From JABISG01 sp963581435 (GTDB taxonomy: Bacteria; Planctomycetota; Planctomycetia; Planctomycetales; Planctomycetaceae): a stretch of 64,000 bases of DNA. The DNA lies in assembly GCA_963581435.1 (NCBI GenBank), contig CAUZOL010000002.1:1-64000 (forward strand), written 5' to 3'. The position numbers and the translations under genes are program-made. Below the pieces are notes generated by a model. The model was given only the letters and a program-made list of their open reading frames with translations. It was not told where the DNA came from and did no database searches. This document shows positions 50,957 through 60,282 of the stretch, one piece after another (the first letter of the stretch is position 1; every line of letters starts with the position of its first letter).

Positions 50957-52054
50957 ATGAACATTGCTGCCAAGAGAATTGTCGTGACGGCTTCGCTGAC
51001 CTGCCTGGTTTTCGCGGGACTGTCGCTGACGTCGGCCGCCGCGTTCGCCCAGAAGACAAACGGCACCTGGACCGACCCCAACGACGAGTCGCTGCCGGAC
51101 GACTTCAAAATGCAGGGCGAGTACGTTGGAAAACTTCTGGACGGTAGCAAACTCGGTAGTCAGGTGATTGCGCTCGGCAAAGGGGCATTTCAGGCTGTGG
51201 TTTTTCCCGGCGGACTGCCCGGCGCCGGCTGGGATGGAAAAAACAAACTCCTGATGGACGGACGACTCGAAAACGGTCAAGCCGTCTTCAAACCGGCCGA
51301 AGGCAAGAAACGCTATCTGGCTCAATCAGCCGATGAGTTCTCGGCAACGAGCCAGTTTCCACCCGCAGGACAGAAAGCGTACACGGCGACCATTTCGGGA
51401 AACACCTTGACCGGAACCACCGATGACGGCAACGCATTCAAGTTGACGAAGACGGTTCGCAAGAGTCCGACGATTGGAACAAAACCACCCGAGGGGGCCG
51501 TCGTCTTGTTCGGTGGGTCGGATGTCGCCGAGTGGACCGGCGGGCGGTTGGACGCCGGCAACGCCGTTCTCAACACCGATGGCCACGATATTCTGACCAA
51601 ACGCAAATTCAACAACTACACGATGCACGTCGAGTTCATGCTGCCCTATCGTCCCGACGCACGCGGTCAGGGACGTGGCAACAGCGGGTTCTATCAGGTC
51701 GATCATTATGAGGTGCAGGTGCTCGACTCCTTCGGACTCGACGGCAAGAACAACGAATGCGGAGGCATTTACAGCAAGGCCGAGACGTTGGTCAACATGT
51801 GCCTGCCCCCGTTAACGTGGCAAACTTACGACGTCGAATTCTCCAATGCGGTTGCCGACGAATCCGGAAAAAAACTCAAGAACGCAGTCATCACGCTGCG
51901 GCTTAACGGAGTAATCGTACACGACAAATTGGAAATCACCGGCAAGACGGGCGGCTCGCGCAACGCACCGGAAGGCACGCCCGGTCCCATCAAACTGCAG
52001 GGCCACGGCAACCCGCTGCAATATCGCAACATTTGGATTGTCGAGAAGGAATAG
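50957..52054 (+). CDS. Secreted DUF1080 protein (3-keto-disaccharide hydrolase-like)
   Basis: A 365-aa protein with a signal peptide (hydrophobic core about residues 8-30, ending AAFAQKT). An N-terminal segment (about 35-165) of beta type contains LPDDFKMQGEYVGKLL. The C-terminal part (about 175-362) is a LamG-like DUF1080 domain: VVLFGGSDVAEWTGG, NNYTMHVEFMLPY, GNSGFYQVDHYEVQVLDSFG, AGI-like GGIYSKAE and PIKLQGHGNPLQYRNIWI. DUF1080 members are now classed as 3-keto-disaccharide hydrolases. The substrate here is unknown. AAGGAA lies 7 nt before the ATG. A terminator follows the stop. Confidence 0.92.
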   Translation: MNIAAKRIVVTASLTCLVFAGLSLTSAAAFAQKTNGTWTDPNDESLPDDFKMQGEYVGKLLDGSKLGSQVIALGKGAFQAVVFPGGLPGAGWDGKNKLLMDGRLENGQAVFKPAEGKKRYLAQSADEFSATSQFPPAGQKAYTATISGNTLTGTTDDGNAFKLTKTVRKSPTIGTKPPEGAVVLFGGSDVAEWTGGRLDAGNAVLNTDGHDILTKRKFNNYTMHVEFMLPYRPDARGQGRGNSGFYQVDHYEVQVLDSFGLDGKNNECGGIYSKAETLVNMCLPPLTWQTYDVEFSNAVADESGKKLKNAVITLRLNGVIVHDKLEITGKTGGSRNAPEGTPGPIKLQGHGNPLQYRNIWIVEKE

Positions 52055-52091
52055 ATGACGGAGTGTGCTGCATTTCCAACGAGCAACGAAC

Positions 52092-52118
52092 CCGCCGGCA
52101 GCACCGGCGGTTTTTTTT
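52092..52118 (+). terminator. Intrinsic terminator after the DUF1080 gene
   Basis: Perfect 7-bp GC stem (52092-52098 and 52104-52110), 5-nt loop and eight Ts, 38 nt after the stop. Confidence 0.93.
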
Positions 52119-52351
52119 ACGCGCAGCGATGGCGGTGATGTCCGCCCGGTTTCAGAACCGCGATTTCCCCTCAAACTTCGTAACCGTCACAACCGCATCT
52201 CCCGCTTGGGGCATTCTTCCGATTGCAGGGATTGGACTCGACGATTCCTCCCGGTGATTCCGATTCTTTCAGTTGTGCCGAGTTCGACATTCGTAACGGT
52301 TATTTACACCATTCCGGCTGGAGTAGCCGATTCCCCGGAAAGGGATGCCCT

Positions 52352-52702
52352 GTGACTTTTCGAGCCATGCTTGTTTCGACCGGATTGCTGGCGTTTGCTT
52401 GCTTGTCTGGATGTGAGTGTGCGCAGCAAAGATGCTGTAATTCCAGGCCGGTTTGTGCTGGCGAAACGGAAACTTCTGGATGGGTCGCTGCGCCTTCTTC
52501 ACGTGGCCTGATTGAAGATGCCATCTCCATGCCGCCCACCGATCCGAGCGCCCCACCACCGGCACCCGGCGTCGCGCCAGAGTCGCTGCCAGAAACTACG
52601 CCCGCCGAGCAGCCGAAACCGCTGCCGGCACCCGCAGCGGAAAAGAAAATTGAACGCGAAGCGAACGCTCGCCCCGCGCCCCCCTTGTTCATCACGCCGT
52701 AG
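52352..52702 (+). CDS. Small proline-rich lipoprotein
   Basis: A 116-aa protein if started at GTG 52352 (AAAGGGAT about 8 nt upstream), or 111 aa from the ATG at 52367. The lipobox is LSGC with the lipidated Cys at position 21 (from the GTG). The mature part has several Cys (CECAQQRCC) and then a long Pro/Ala/Glu-rich stretch ending APPLFITP. This is like small planctomycete lipoproteins of unknown role. It lies upstream of the RND efflux genes but with a 425-bp gap, so a link is uncertain. Confidence 0.65.
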   Translation: MTFRAMLVSTGLLAFACLSGCECAQQRCCNSRPVCAGETETSGWVAAPSSRGLIEDAISMPPTDPSAPPPAPGVAPESLPETTPAEQPKPLPAPAAEKKIEREANARPAPPLFITP

Positions 52703-53127
52703 GGACGGTTGGAACCTTCCCCCGTTTCTGCGCGGGAGGGCGATGGGGGGGCCAGTCGGCTCTCCCATCACCCGAACCTCTGCTGATCGTGCGGGCAACG
52801 TATGCCTCCCAGCCGAGGTCGCTTGCGCCAATTCGCAAACCGCACTCGCCCCTGCCGACCTAAACCACTAAGAGTCCCTTTTTATCCAAAATGGGGCGCA
52901 ATTCATCGGGGCATCTCCTACCATTGCGGCTGCGCCGGCCGTTTGCTCGGTCGATGACTGCGCTTTGAGTGAGGGAAACCCCCACTTTGGGTCGCCACAG
53001 AAAACGCGGATTGCGGAAATTCGCCAAATCGTGGACACTTCCCCCCTTCACTCGTCGTGTGTCTTGAACAGCGGCGATGCCGGCGCGCTTGCGCTCGACT
53101 CGTGTCAACGATTCCTGGACTGCTCCG
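52703..53127. other. Intergenic region before the RND efflux operon
   Basis: I see no convincing coding sequence. A run of Gs at 52744-52750 and C-rich stretches are noted. The promoter of the efflux operon is likely here, but no boxes or operator-like palindromes could be pinned down. Confidence 0.45.
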
Positions 53128-56100
53128 ATGATTCGTATCGCCCTCAAGAATCCCTATCTGGTTCTCGTTCTCGTGTTGATGGTTGCCGTCATCGGCGCGA
53201 TCAGCTTGGCACGAATTCCGGCCGATCTGCTGCCAACATATAAGACGTCGGCCGTTCAGATTGTCACTTTCTATCCCGGCATGCCGCCCGAGGTGATGGA
53301 AGGCGACATCATGAGTCGGCTGCAGCGTTGGACGGGGCAGTCGTCGGGAATTGAACATCAGGAAGCCAAGGCGATGCAGGGCGTTTGCATCGTCAAGGAT
53401 TTCTTCCATCCAGACGTTTCCAGTTCGGAAGCGCTGGCGCAGGTGAGTATGTACGCCATGAGCGACATGTTCTATCTCCCGCCGGGCACCATTCCGCCCA
53501 TGGTGATGCCGTTCGATCCAACGGCCAGTGTTCCGCTATGCCTGGTGTCGGTCTCGAACCCCGACATGAATGATTCGGAACTGTACGATATTGCCTACAA
53601 GAATCTGCGAAACAACCTGCAGTCGATTTCGGGTGTGATCGCGCCGGCGGTTAACGGTGGCGCACTGCGACGAATTCTGGCCTATGTCGATCCAGAAAAA
53701 CTGCGGGCGTACAATATTTCCATTCTCGAAGTGCATGCGGCGCTGCGTCAGCAAAACGTCTTGATTCCCGCCGGCAGTGCGAAGATTAAAGACAAAGAAT
53801 TCTACATCTACACAAACGCCATCCCCGATCAGGTGGCGACGCTCAACGACGCGCCGATCAAGATTGGCGCCAACGGCGAGCCGATTCTGTTCAGCGATGT
53901 CGGCGAGGTGCAGGACAGCAAGCAGATTCAATCGAACATCGTTCGCGTCAACGGCCGCACGTTGGTGTATGTTCCCGTCTATCGTCAGCCGGGATCGAAT
54001 ACCATCGAAATCGTCGATAGCATTCAGGAAAAACTGGGGGAAATCCTCGCCCGCCTGCAGGAAGAGACCCGGCTGTCCGACGGCACCCCCGATCCCAAAA
54101 TGGCCAACCTGACGTTGAACGTCGTTATGGATCAGTCGGTCAAGGTGCGCGAAAGCGTGTGGGCTTTGTGGGTCGCGGGGATTCTGGGAGCGATCTTCGC
54201 GGGACTTGTTGTGTTGTTCTTTCTGCGAAACCTGGCATCGACGTTCGTCATCATTCTGGCGATACCGATCGCCATCCTGACTTCGTTAATCGGCCTGTAT
54301 TTCACCGGGAATACCATCAATGCCATGACGCTGGGAGGTCTCGCGCTCGCGGTCGGCATTCTCATCGATCAGGCCATCGTCGTTATCGATAATATCGAAC
54401 GCCACATGCACTTGGGAACCAAAGGCCCCTTGCAGGCCGCATTCGATGGCACCCGCGAAGTCTCGGTCCCGCTATTCGTTTCCACCGTGACGTTTATCGT
54501 CGTCTTCTTCCCGGTGATCTTTCTCTCGGGGTTGGCAAAATATCTGTTCGCGCCGCTCTCGATGGCCGTCCTCTTTGCGGTCATTGCTTCATACCTCATC
54601 GCCATTTTCTTCGTCCCCGTGGCGGCGGCCAAGTTTATGCGGCCGAAAAAGAAAGGGACTGCCGACGGGGCGTCCAACTCAGTTGGTCAGCAACCGCCCA
54701 CCGAAGAACTCAATTGGCTGGTTCGAGGCTATCGCGTGCTGCTGCTGGGTTCGCTGCGCAGGAAGTGGTGGATTCTCGGCACCGCTGCTATGTTGTTCGT
54801 CGGATCGATGTGGCTGATGTCGAACATCGGCCGCGAGCTGTTTCCGCCGGTTGATTCGGGCCAATTCACAGTTTACGTCCGCGCTCCGTCCGGAACTCGG
54901 ATTGAGGTGTCCGAAAAACTGATCAAACAGATTGAAAACTTCATTGTCGAAGAAGTGGGCGACCCCGCTCCCGACAACCCGACCGCCGACACCGTCTACC
55001 CGATCACGCGGAACAAATTTGCCGGCGGAGCCAACAGAACGCTGACGGCGGATGAAGTCACAAACGCCAAAGCAGCCTCGAATTGTAAGACGCTGATTTC
55101 GAATATCGGCGTGCTGCTCGACTGGCCCGCCGCGTACAGTCCGAACACCGGGGCAATGGACTCGTTCATTCTGGTTGAACTCGAGCAGAAACCTGGTGCG
55201 CCGGACGTCTTCGAAATTGTCTCCCGGCTCCGCAATCGTCTCAATGAAAAATTTCCCAAAATCGAATTCGCGTTCAACACCGGCGGAATTCTGACGGCGG
55301 CCCTCAATATGGGCGAACCCTCGCCAATTCACCTGCAAATCGCCGGTCGCGACATTGACACCGCACAAGGAATCGCCAGGGAGCTGGTTGCCGCAGTCAA
55401 TCGCGTCGAAGGGACAACGGACGTCCGCATTGCCCAGCGAGCCGATTATCCGATGATCGAAGTGGAAATCGATCGCGTTGCCGCCGCCGATCGCGGAGTC
55501 ACGCCCGAGTTGGTAATGAAATCGCTGGTTTCTGCGACGAACAGTTCCATCAATTTCGATCCCGCTTTCTGGATCAATCCGCAGAACGGCAATCACTACT
55601 TTCTTGGCACGCAGTATTTCGAGGAGAAAATCGACTCACTCGATACGCTGCGGTACATTCCGGTGAAGGGCAGCAAGGATGGCAGTCCAATCGTCTACCT
55701 GCAGGATGTTGCCAAACTGCACACAAATAAAAAAGTTCCCAACGTCATCAATCACCGTAACATCGTCCGTGTGACCGATGTCTTTGCCAACGTCGAAACC
55801 GGCTACGATCTCGGCAGCGTTGTCGCGAACATCGAGCGGGAATTGCAGAAATCCGATGCTACGCTGAAACTGCGTCCGGTAAAAGACACCCGCAGTGCGG
55901 CATCCCGGTATCCCGAATGGCTGCAGGGAACCCTCGCTGCCGTGGGGCTGAACGAGCCGACCCGCTATGCCATCGAAGGCAACGACTATTCGGGATTCAT
56001 GGTCGAGATGCAGGGCGAAGTACGTTCGATGCGCGACTCGTTCGTCGATTTTGCGCTCGGTATGGTGTTGGCCACGGTTCTCGTTTATCTGGTCATGGTC

Positions 56101-56562
56101 GGGCAGTTTCGATCGTTCGTCGATCCATTCATCGTGCTGGTCACCGTGCCGCTCGGCTTCATTGGCGTGGCTGCGATTCTGTATCTCACCAACACGCGAT
56201 TGAACATTCAGTCGTTCATGGGGATCATCATGATGATTGGCATTGTGGTGGAATATACGATTGTGCTTTTGGACTTTGCCAACCATCGCCTCTCCGAAGG
56301 GGCCACCGTTTCTGAAGCGATTGTCGATGCGGCCATCGTCCGTTTTCGCCCGATCCTGATGACTTCGGTCACCACGATTTTGGCGCTGCTACCGATGGCG
56401 ATTGGATTTGCCGGCGGCGAAGCCGACATTCCGCTTGCTCGAACGATTGTGGGGGGCGTGATCGCCGCGACGTTGCTGCCGAAATTTGTTGTCCCCTGTT
56501 TATATGTGATTATAAAACGTGCGCCGAAGAGGGATCAGGAGCCTGAACCCGGTTGGGCATAA
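53128..56562 (+). CDS. RND-family efflux pump (AcrB/HAE-like)
   Basis: A 1144-aa inner-membrane transporter that uses proton influx to expel substrates. It starts MIRIALKNPYLVLVLVLMVA, the first TM helix, and has the two large periplasmic loops and 12 TM helices of the family, with repeats near residues 345-480 and 985-1130. In TM4 the segment GILIDQAIVVIDNIERHM carries D414-Q415 at the place of the paired acidic residues of AcrB. The second half contains FVDFALGMVLATVLVYLVM and MGIIMMIGIVVEYTIVLLDF. At 1144 aa it is somewhat longer than AcrB. The ATG at 53128 is favoured over the in-frame one at 53077. It is the first gene of a pump, adaptor, channel set. Confidence 0.93.
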   Translation: MIRIALKNPYLVLVLVLMVAVIGAISLARIPADLLPTYKTSAVQIVTFYPGMPPEVMEGDIMSRLQRWTGQSSGIEHQEAKAMQGVCIVKDFFHPDVSSSEALAQVSMYAMSDMFYLPPGTIPPMVMPFDPTASVPLCLVSVSNPDMNDSELYDIAYKNLRNNLQSISGVIAPAVNGGALRRILAYVDPEKLRAYNISILEVHAALRQQNVLIPAGSAKIKDKEFYIYTNAIPDQVATLNDAPIKIGANGEPILFSDVGEVQDSKQIQSNIVRVNGRTLVYVPVYRQPGSNTIEIVDSIQEKLGEILARLQEETRLSDGTPDPKMANLTLNVVMDQSVKVRESVWALWVAGILGAIFAGLVVLFFLRNLASTFVIILAIPIAILTSLIGLYFTGNTINAMTLGGLALAVGILIDQAIVVIDNIERHMHLGTKGPLQAAFDGTREVSVPLFVSTVTFIVVFFPVIFLSGLAKYLFAPLSMAVLFAVIASYLIAIFFVPVAAAKFMRPKKKGTADGASNSVGQQPPTEELNWLVRGYRVLLLGSLRRKWWILGTAAMLFVGSMWLMSNIGRELFPPVDSGQFTVYVRAPSGTRIEVSEKLIKQIENFIVEEVGDPAPDNPTADTVYPITRNKFAGGANRTLTADEVTNAKAASNCKTLISNIGVLLDWPAAYSPNTGAMDSFILVELEQKPGAPDVFEIVSRLRNRLNEKFPKIEFAFNTGGILTAALNMGEPSPIHLQIAGRDIDTAQGIARELVAAVNRVEGTTDVRIAQRADYPMIEVEIDRVAAADRGVTPELVMKSLVSATNSSINFDPAFWINPQNGNHYFLGTQYFEEKIDSLDTLRYIPVKGSKDGSPIVYLQDVAKLHTNKKVPNVINHRNIVRVTDVFANVETGYDLGSVVANIERELQKSDATLKLRPVKDTRSAASRYPEWLQGTLAAVGLNEPTRYAIEGNDYSGFMVEMQGEVRSMRDSFVDFALGMVLATVLVYLVMVGQFRSFVDPFIVLVTVPLGFIGVAAILYLTNTRLNIQSFMGIIMMIGIVVEYTIVLLDFANHRLSEGATVSEAIVDAAIVRFRPILMTSVTTILALLPMAIGFAGGEADIPLARTIVGGVIAATLLPKFVVPCLYVIIKRAPKRDQEPEPGWA

Positions 56563-56661
56563 GAATGGCGTGGATTGCTGTTTCGTCCTCGCTTACGCTG
56601 TTTGAAGTTGCGCATTTCAGTGTTCCGATTGGAGAAAGGACGAAAAGCCTCCCGTTTATCG

Positions 56662-56732
56662 AAGCCTGAAGCGCAAGCGAAGGATGGTTCCAGCGCGATG
56701 CCAGCAAGCTCCTTCGCTTGCGCTTCAGGCTT
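56662..56732. repeat. Inverted repeat, AAGCGCAAGCGAAGG family
   Basis: Arms 56662-56684 and 56710-56732 are 23 bp and perfectly inverted around a 25-nt spacer. The arm sequence (GCCTGAAGCGCAAGCGAAGG) resembles the arms at 16639-16704 (ACCCGAAGCGTAAGCGAGG) with a similar spacer length, indicating a related family. Confidence 0.82.
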
Positions 56733-56782
56733 AACTACTCGGGGTTTTTGTCTCACGTCAAGCCAAGTGCGCAACTTCACAA

Positions 56783-56803
56783 CTTACGCTTCGGGTTACG
56801 ATC
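56783..56803. repeat. Half copy of the 16632-16652 repeat
   Basis: 21 bp identical to the reverse complement of 16632-16652. Only one arm is present. Confidence 0.75.
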
Positions 56804-56905
56804 TCGTGTTTCTGTCCAAGGGATTGGGGCTGACAATGCACGAGTCCTTCGATCAAATAACAATCACGCGAGTGATCTTTTGCGTCATCAGAAAGAGATA
56901 ATACG

Positions 56906-58339
56906 ATGCGTTGTCCAATTCTGTGCCAACTGATTGGTGTTGCCTTTGCGACTCTGCTTCTGGTCGGCTGTAACGGCGCCGATGCGACGCCGGGGACAGG
57001 TGACGGTACAGGAGGTTCGACGGCGAGTTCATCGTCGGGTGGCCAAACAACTCACGAAGTGCACTACGTTCGTGGGAAACCGCATGTCGAAGAAATCGAA
57101 CTGCCCGGTGCTTCGGTGCACGGATACGAGACGACCGAACTGATGGCAAAACTGGGCGGGTACGTCGATCAGATTATGAACAGCGATGGCCAACCGGTGA
57201 ACAGGGACGACAGCGACGATAAAGAAATCGACATCGGCTCGATCGTTACGGAAGGCACCGTGCTGGCCGAGCTCGACATCCCCGAAATTGCCGGCGAGGT
57301 GAAACAGAAGGCCGCGCTGCTCACGCAGGCAAACAGCGCCGTGTCGCAGGCAATCGCCGCCATCGCCCAAGCCAAAGCTGAGGTGGAACGGCGAAATGCT
57401 GAAGTTTCGGAAGCCGACGCGATGGTGAAGGAAAAGCTGGCTTTGAAGCAATTGCGTGAAACGGCACATCGACGGATCGTAAAGCTGTATAACGACGGTG
57501 CCGTCGGCGAAGACAATAAACTCGAAGCGGAATTCGGGCTTGCCGCCGCAGAAGCCGCAGTGACCAGCGCCGAAGCGGGGGTTACGAAAGCGAAATCACT
57601 CGTAGCAGTTGCTGACGAAATGGTTAAGAAAGCCGAGGCGGACAAAAAGAGCGCTGATGCCCATGTCGATGTTGCCAAAGCTGATCTCGAAATCGCGAAT
57701 GTCATGGACGGCTATTCGACGATCCGGGCACCGTACGACGGCAGGATTACAAAACGCTTGGTAGACAACGGTGCGTTCGTGCGGCCGGCCACGAGCAATT
57801 CCGGCGCAATGGCGTTGTTTGAGATCACCAGAACCGACAAAGTCCGCATCGAAGCGGTGGTTCCCAGCGTCAACACGACCCGTATTCGCGTCGGACAGCA
57901 GGCCGTTTTCCACAGTATCGGCGGGCTGCCGGGCGCCAGCATTCCCGGGCGCGTCGATCGCGCAGCGATTGCGCTTGATCGAGAAACTCGCATGATGCGG
58001 ATTCACATCGATTTCACAAATCCTGTTCTCACGAACCGATCCACAGGCGAGGACGTTAGCCTCGAAGCGGGAATGTACGGCAGTATTCGCATCACCATCA
58101 AGAAGTGGGACAAGATACCTGTCATTCCTACATCGGCCCTCGCCGAAGACGATGCAGGGCAGTCGTTTGTGATGGTGGTCGATGCTGCGGGCGTCTGTGA
58201 AAAACGCGCAGTTGACGTCGCATTCAACGACGCGGAAGAGGTTGGGATAAGTCACGGACTGGAAATCGGCGATACCGTGGTCAAATCCGACATCGGCAAA
58301 CTCAAAGACGGCCAGAAAACCTCCATTAAATCGCCGTAG
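56906..58339 (+). CDS. RND efflux adaptor (membrane fusion protein), lipoprotein
   Basis: A 477-aa periplasmic adaptor that bridges pump and channel. A lipobox LLVGC places the lipidated Cys at position 22. A Gly/Ser-rich linker follows. The lipoyl/biotinyl-like half motifs flank a long helical hairpin (about residues 130-265; QANSAVSQAIAAIAQAKAEV, VTSAEAGVTKAKSLVAVADE), and RAPYDGRITKRLVDNGAFVR marks the second lipoyl half. The beta-barrel and membrane-proximal domains follow (about 310-470). An insertion with VDQIMNSDGQPVNRDDSDDK near residues 85-110 is unusually acidic. It lies between the pump and the TolC-like gene. Confidence 0.92.
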   Translation: MRCPILCQLIGVAFATLLLVGCNGADATPGTGDGTGGSTASSSSGGQTTHEVHYVRGKPHVEEIELPGASVHGYETTELMAKLGGYVDQIMNSDGQPVNRDDSDDKEIDIGSIVTEGTVLAELDIPEIAGEVKQKAALLTQANSAVSQAIAAIAQAKAEVERRNAEVSEADAMVKEKLALKQLRETAHRRIVKLYNDGAVGEDNKLEAEFGLAAAEAAVTSAEAGVTKAKSLVAVADEMVKKAEADKKSADAHVDVAKADLEIANVMDGYSTIRAPYDGRITKRLVDNGAFVRPATSNSGAMALFEITRTDKVRIEAVVPSVNTTRIRVGQQAVFHSIGGLPGASIPGRVDRAAIALDRETRMMRIHIDFTNPVLTNRSTGEDVSLEAGMYGSIRITIKKWDKIPVIPTSALAEDDAGQSFVMVVDAAGVCEKRAVDVAFNDAEEVGISHGLEIGDTVVKSDIGKLKDGQKTSIKSP

Positions 58340-58424
58340 TTACCAAAGCTACCACAGTTCCACAATCCCTACAGCCGATATGACCGATACAAGCTGACCC
58401 GCATCTGTCTAACGGTCTGTATCG

Positions 58425-60263
58425 ATGTCTAACCTTCGGCCAATCACACAATTCCTTCCGCTGCTTGCCGTCTTCGGCCTGCTGAGCGGTTGCCAGATGC
58501 ATTTGGCTATCGGCACCCCTGGACAAGAACTCGAGGGTCACGCAGCAACCAAACCGGGAATCCTCGCAGAGTCAGCTACCGCTGAGGCCCCGAAACCAGC
58601 GCTCGACTCAGGTCGGAAGTGGTCGGATGCGAAGAAGTCATCGAAACGGCCTCCAGCGAAAGCCGGACAAACGATCGTCCGTCAGGTCTCGGGCGATAAG
58701 AAAACCAAATCCCAACGCGCTACGACTGCCACGGTCAGTGCGTTCCGAATGCCGACGCTTATCCAGCAGGGGACACCTTTCGGCAGCGCGAAACTGATCA
58801 ACGGCCATGCGGAATTGGCACAGCCTGCCGCGGATGAATCCGTCATTCTGACTGAGTCGGCTACGAATGCCTTCCCAATCGATCTGCCGACGGCACTGCG
58901 ATTGTCTGGTGCCGAAAACTGGGATGTGCAGATTGCTGCCGAGAAGGTTCAAGAGGCGCGTGCCAGACTCGACGCGGCGAAGCTGCTTTGGCTGCCATCG
59001 TTAAACGGAGGCATCGGCTACACCAAGCACGATGGGCAGATTCAAGCGACGCCGGGTCAAGTACTCGACGTCAGTAGAAACTCGCTGTTCGTCGGTGGTG
59101 GTGCCAATCTCAGTCAGGCTCCTCTGACGGGCGGTGCCGGGGGACCGGCGCGATTGATGGTCGATTTGTCTCTCACTGATGCGATCTTCTCCCCGCTCGC
59201 GGCGCGGCAGGTCGTTCAGGCCGAACAGGCACGCGAGACGGTGGAGTTCAACGACACACTTCGCGATGCAGCCGACGCCTACTATCAGTTGGTTGGGGCG
59301 CAGGGGCAACTCGCCATGGCGCAGTTGAACCTCGAAGATGCCCGAAAGTTTGAGAAACTCACCGATTCCTTCGTGGCCGCCGGCAAAGGCTCACAGGCCG
59401 ATACATCGCGCGCTCGCGTCGAGACTTCCCGTCGAAAACAGGCGATCATTCGCGCCGAAACGGCTGCCAAAATTGCAGGCGTCGAACTGGCAAGAATCCT
59501 GCGACTTGGCTCCGAGACGGAGCTGGTCGTTTTCGAGGATAAGCCTGCTGCTGTCGAATTTGTTTCGGAGCAGGAATCGCTTTCTGCTCTGGTTGCTCAT
59601 GCCCACATGTTTCGACCGGAATTGGCCGAGCATCAGGCAGAATTGGAGTTGAATCGGGAGCGGCTCCGCGCTGAGTATTGGCGGCCGTTGTTGCCCAGCG
59701 TGCATGTTGGTGCTTCTGCCGGCGGTTTTGGCGGCGGGGTGAATGACGATCTCAATCAGCTCGACGGTCGGAGTGACTTTGACCTGCTTGCCGTCTGGCA
59801 ACTCAAGAATCTTGGTTTTGGTGCCCGTGCGGCACAGCGAGAACAACGCAGCCGATTCCGACAATCGGCCTTTGCAAACTCCCGAATCCGCGATGTCGTG
59901 GCGGCTGACGTCGCCAAGGCGTTCCACGAGATGCACGCTCAGCGCAAACAGTTGAACCTGGCCGAAACGAATGTTGAGCTATCCCAGGATTCGCATCGAA
60001 AGAACGTCGCCCGAATTCGTGGACTGGAAGGGTTACCGTTAGAAGCACTGAACGCCCTGCAGGCACTGACCAGCTCGCGCGAGGACTACATCGCTGCTGT
60101 CATCCGGTACAACCGTGCCCAGGTTCGCCTGCTTCACGCAATCGGTCGCCAGATTGGCGAGGCGACATTGGAGCCGGAAGCCGTCTCAAGTCAGCCGATC
60201 GTGATCGAAGGGGCCGCCAGGATGCCCCCCTTGCCGACGTCGTCGGTTGAAATTGGCCAATAA
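58425..60263 (+). CDS. TolC-family outer-membrane efflux lipoprotein
   Basis: A 612-aa outer-membrane factor. The lipobox LLSGC has the Cys at position 23. A disordered, basic region (about residues 30-125) precedes two OEP domains: LDLPTALRLSGAENWDVQIA-like motif at about 145-165 (seen as IDLPTALRLSGAENWDVQIA) with a long coiled coil, and the second from about 400 (AHMFRPELAEHQAELELNRE). The typical DAADAYYQLVGAQGQLAMAQ helix is present. The product should form the trimeric channel for the RND pump. At 612 aa it is longer than TolC because of the N-terminal region. Its stop is 19 nt from the convergent propeller gene's stop. Confidence 0.9.
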   Translation: MSNLRPITQFLPLLAVFGLLSGCQMHLAIGTPGQELEGHAATKPGILAESATAEAPKPALDSGRKWSDAKKSSKRPPAKAGQTIVRQVSGDKKTKSQRATTATVSAFRMPTLIQQGTPFGSAKLINGHAELAQPAADESVILTESATNAFPIDLPTALRLSGAENWDVQIAAEKVQEARARLDAAKLLWLPSLNGGIGYTKHDGQIQATPGQVLDVSRNSLFVGGGANLSQAPLTGGAGGPARLMVDLSLTDAIFSPLAARQVVQAEQARETVEFNDTLRDAADAYYQLVGAQGQLAMAQLNLEDARKFEKLTDSFVAAGKGSQADTSRARVETSRRKQAIIRAETAAKIAGVELARILRLGSETELVVFEDKPAAVEFVSEQESLSALVAHAHMFRPELAEHQAELELNRERLRAEYWRPLLPSVHVGASAGGFGGGVNDDLNQLDGRSDFDLLAVWQLKNLGFGARAAQREQRSRFRQSAFANSRIRDVVAADVAKAFHEMHAQRKQLNLAETNVELSQDSHRKNVARIRGLEGLPLEALNALQALTSSREDYIAAVIRYNRAQVRLLHAIGRQIGEATLEPEAVSSQPIVIEGAARMPPLPTSSVEIGQ

Positions 60264-60282
60264 ATCGGTCGTTGGCCGTGCT

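Larger units (their letters stand above)
56563..56905. other. Intergenic region with dispersed repeats between pump and adaptor genes
   Basis: This 343-bp gap splits the RND operon and is largely made of repeats: a 13-bp piece at 56587-56599, the inverted repeat 56662-56732, and a half copy at 56783-56803. No gene is evident. The adaptor gene may have its own promoter in the remaining 100 bp before 56906. Confidence 0.6.
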
